Shown here: positions 5,599-7,549 of the stretch, one piece after another
How positions within the stretch are numbered: position 1 is the first letter of the stretch
Layout of the letters: every line of letters begins with the position of its first letter
DNA from: an uncultured Clostridia bacterium
GTDB taxonomy: Bacteria > Bacillota > Clostridia > Oscillospirales > Acutalibacteraceae
Assembly (NCBI GenBank): GCA_905236975.1
Contig: CAJOQU010000048.1
Coordinates: forward strand, 1 to 7,549
Direction of reading: 5' to 3'
Length of the DNA: 7,549 nt
Program-made: the position numbers and the translations under genes
Notes under the pieces: model-generated
Databases searched by the model: none
What the model was told of the DNA's origin: nothing
The model's input: only the letters and a program-made list of their open reading frames with translations

Positions 5599-5985
5599 AT
5601 GGATATTTTTAAAATATTGGCGATCTGCCTGATCACGGCTTTTTTGGCTATTGTATTCAAAGGGCTGAAAAACGAATACGCGCTGGCTGTGGCGTTGGGC
5701 GGCGGAGCGGTGGTGACCCTGCTGATTCTGCAAAGTATCGTCGAGCCGTTAAGGGCATTACGCGAGGCGATGAGCCAAAGCGGCATGCAGATCGAATACT
5801 TTAAAGTGGCGCTCAAAGCGCTCGGCATCGGTTACATTACCGGCTTTATTGCCGACGCCTGCCGCGACAGCGGACAGACCTCGCTTGCGAACAAGGCGGA
5901 GTTGGCCGGGAAATGCGCCATTTTTGCGCTGTCACTGCCGCTGGTGCTGACCGTTTTGCAGGCGGCATTGGAGCTGATCTCGTGA
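5599..5985 (+). CDS. spoIIIAD: Stage III sporulation protein AD
   Basis: Multi-spanning membrane protein of the SpoIIIA-SpoIIQ complex. 128 residues (Bacillus about 133). Hydrophobic segments at about 6-20, 28-48 and 103-127. The conserved central stretch is KALGIGYITGF (73-83), then ADACRDSGQ (85-93) and ANKAELAGK (97-105), the signature region of the family, resembling the small loop of SpoIIIAC. ATG 5599 was chosen because it follows the spoIIIAC stop by one nt; a TTG at 5587 inside spoIIIAC is a less likely alternative. I see no clear Shine-Dalgarno, so translation may depend on reinitiation after spoIIIAC. The stop overlaps the spoIIIAE start by 4 nt (GTGA). Confidence 0.92.
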   Translation: MDIFKILAICLITAFLAIVFKGLKNEYALAVALGGGAVVTLLILQSIVEPLRALREAMSQSGMQIEYFKVALKALGIGYITGFIADACRDSGQTSLANKAELAGKCAIFALSLPLVLTVLQAALELIS

Positions 5986-7124
5986 AAAGAAAAAGAATTT
6001 GGCAAAAGGGATTTTTGTTTCTGCTTTTCTGCCTGTGGTTTGCTTTCCCGGTGTACGCCGCCGAAAATGCTGAGGAATTCTATGCCGAACAGTACAAACT
6101 CAGCGGTGCGGAGGAACTTACCGACAATACCCCCGACAGCGTGAAAGAATATTTTGAACAAAATGACATCGACCCGGCCGATTCTTCATGGGTAGAGGCC
6201 TTTTCGGTCGAAAACGTTTTCACGCATATTCGGGCTTTTTTAAGAGACGGCATGAAAACGCCGCTGAAAAGCGGTGCGGGGGTCATGGGAATTATTTTGA
6301 TCACGGCGGCGCTAAGCTCCCTGGAACAGAAGAACAGCGCGGTTAAAACGGCGGTATATGCGGCGGCCATTGCTTCGGCAGCGGCAGTGGCGGCTTCGCT
6401 TTTCGGGGTCATTCATGCGGCGACTGACGCCTTAAAAGGGGTCGGCACCTTTATGCTCAGCTTTGTGCCGGTCTTTGCGGTCATTGTTGCCGCTTCGGGT
6501 GCGGCGGTCACCTCGGTCTCTATGAGCGCCCTGCTGTTGACCGCGGCTCAGGCTGTGACGACCTTTTCCACCTTTGTGGTATCGCCCTTGATGAGCGGAT
6601 ATTTAGCTGTGAGTATCAGCAGTGCCGTGTCGCCCATGGTCAAGCGATCCGGCGTGGCCGAGGCTATCAAAAAACTGGCTCTTTGGCTAATGGGCTTTAT
6701 ATCGGCGGTGTTTGTGGGGGTACTGGGCATTCAGACCGCCGTCAACAGCTCGGCCGATACAGTCAGCGTGAAAACGGCAAAATTTATCATCGGGTCGGCG
6801 GTGCCGGTGGCAGGCGGCGTACTTTCCGAGGCACTGACTACCGTGACCGCTTCCATGGGATTACTGCGTTCTTCGGTGGGAATCTACGGGGTGGTGGTCT
6901 GTTTGCTGACGCTGCTGCCGCTGCTCATGGAGATTCTTCTTTGGCGGGTCACCCTGACTGTCTGCGCCGCCCTTTCCGATTTGTTTGCTTTGCCGCAATT
7001 ATCGGGAATCTTAAAGGCGTTTGACGCGGTATTAAGCGTGCTGGCGGGGATCATACTGTTAGTCGGCGCGATGTTTATTATTTGTTTAGCCGTGGTGATA
7101 TCGGCGGGAAGGACGGCATCATGA
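5982..7124 (+). CDS. spoIIIAE: Stage III sporulation protein AE
   Basis: Large polytopic membrane protein of the SpoIIIA-SpoIIQ channel, essential for late forespore gene expression in Bacillus. 380 residues from GTG 5982 (Bacillus about 400). GTG 5982 fits because GGAG at 5970-5973 lies eight nt upstream, it overlaps the spoIIIAD stop (GTGA), and it yields a clean signal peptide: positive KRKR (2-5), a hydrophobic core (11-22) and VYA at 24-26 as a likely cleavage site. A polar extracytoplasmic stretch (27-97) follows, then several membrane spans from about residue 98 to near the end, rich in Ala, Val and Ser. A start at 5913 would place the signal peptide inside the protein and is unlikely. 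The stop overlaps the spoIIIAF ATG (ATGA). Confidence 0.93.
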   Translation: MKRKRIWQKGFLFLLFCLWFAFPVYAAENAEEFYAEQYKLSGAEELTDNTPDSVKEYFEQNDIDPADSSWVEAFSVENVFTHIRAFLRDGMKTPLKSGAGVMGIILITAALSSLEQKNSAVKTAVYAAAIASAAAVAASLFGVIHAATDALKGVGTFMLSFVPVFAVIVAASGAAVTSVSMSALLLTAAQAVTTFSTFVVSPLMSGYLAVSISSAVSPMVKRSGVAEAIKKLALWLMGFISAVFVGVLGIQTAVNSSADTVSVKTAKFIIGSAVPVAGGVLSEALTTVTASMGLLRSSVGIYGVVVCLLTLLPLLMEILLWRVTLTVCAALSDLFALPQLSGILKAFDAVLSVLAGIILLVGAMFIICLAVVISAGRTAS

Positions 7125-7549
7125 AAGGATTTTCTTCCGGTTTGGCGGCCATTTGTTCGGCTTGCTTACTGATTGGGACTTTGCACATGCTTTGCCCGGA
7201 CGGTGTGATGGAAAAGCCGGTCAAATATTTGGTCAGCCTGGCTTTTTTACTCACGGTGACGGTCACCGTTCTGCCTGCGGTCAAAAATGCCGACTTTCAT
7301 TTTGCGGTTTCTCCGCCTTCCGCCGAAAGCGACACCGCTCTTGAAACGGCGGCGGCCGAGTATGTATATGCCAGCGCCCTGCGAGCCGAGGGAATAAATT
7401 TCAGCAAAATCATAGTTTGTACGGATAAATCCGAAGACGGCGGCATAAGTATTAGTAAAGTTATTGTTGTTTCGGATGAGGAAAGCATGAGGATTCTCAC
7501 CGCTTTGCGTGCGGTGGCGGAAAACGTTGAGGTCGTGGTACAGCATGAA
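7121..7549 (+). CDS. spoIIIAF: Stage III sporulation protein AF, 5' part (3' end outside window)
   Basis: Membrane-anchored component of the SpoIIIA channel. The soluble domain of the Bacillus protein has a fold related to the ring-building motif of secretion systems. The frame is open from ATG 7121 to the window end, 143 codons without a stop. Two N-terminal hydrophobic segments (about 7-24 and 36-54) flank HMLCPDGVMEKPVKYLVSL (22-40), which fits the family's short loop with a Pro and a Lys-Tyr before the second span. The soluble part, from about residue 55, includes AEGINFSKIIV (88-98), a Ser/Ile-rich stretch and a C-terminal NVEVVVQHE. AAGGA at 7109-7113 precedes the start by seven nt. Bacillus SpoIIIAF is about 206 residues, so 60 or fewer may be missing. 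The name rests partly on operon position. Confidence 0.86.
   Translation, partial: MKGFSSGLAAICSACLLIGTLHMLCPDGVMEKPVKYLVSLAFLLTVTVTVLPAVKNADFHFAVSPPSAESDTALETAAAEYVYASALRAEGINFSKIIVCTDKSEDGGISISKVIVVSDEESMRILTALRAVAENVEVVVQHE

Noticed and set aside
5118..5828. 236-codon open frame on the - strand opposite spoIIIAB-AD
   Set aside because: It lies antisense to three well-supported genes, its translation is rich in His, Gln and Asn as expected for a shadow frame, and it matches no family I recognise.
7254..7268. Inverted repeat CGGTGAC-G-GTCACCG
   Set aside because: It encodes a Thr-Val repeat in the second membrane segment of SpoIIIAF, so it arises from codon repetition, and no T-tract follows.

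Overview
The window reads as the chromosome of an endospore-forming Firmicute, most likely class Clostridia. The call rests on an almost complete spoIIIA operon, strong Bacillus/Clostridium-type ribosome binding sites and moderate GC (a little over half, judged by eye). An Oscillospirales/Ruminococcaceae-type host is my guess from the protein flavour, not something proved here. All genes lie on the + strand. The reverse-strand open frames are shadows of these genes.

Region 1 (1-3822) is the 3' part of an aromatic amino-acid operon: shikimate kinase (aroK, 5' end cut off by the window), type II 3-dehydroquinate dehydratase (aroQ), EPSP synthase (aroA), prephenate dehydrogenase (tyrA) and a class I-alpha DAHP synthase (aroF/aroG type). 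The genes overlap or are separated by 5 nt, so they are almost certainly cotranscribed and translationally coupled. The set covers the entry step, two middle steps, the EPSP step and the tyrosine branch. No pheA, aroB, aroC, aroD or aroE is visible here.

Region 2 (3823-4027) is a 205-nt intergenic gap. It holds two small overlapping hairpins, a strong bidirectional intrinsic terminator (3873-3928), and the presumed promoter region and strong Shine-Dalgarno sequence of the next operon.

Region 3 (4028-7549) is the spoIIIA operon: spoIIIAA, AB, AC, AD, AE and the start of AF, which runs off the window. These encode the mother-cell half of the SpoIIIA-SpoIIQ channel: the ATPase (AA), the GspF-like partner (AB), small membrane proteins (AC, AD), a multi-spanning protein with a signal peptide (AE) and a membrane-anchored protein (AF). 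Five of the six junctions and starts are best explained by overlaps or near-overlaps, and AA, AB and AE use TTG or GTG starts.

I found no mobile element, CRISPR array, tRNA, rRNA or riboswitch. I see no undescribed system: both operons are recognisable families. The points worth a second look are sequence variations inside known enzymes (EPSP synthase, prephenate dehydrogenase, DAHP synthase), the short palindromic leader before spoIIIAA, and the linkage of the two operons.
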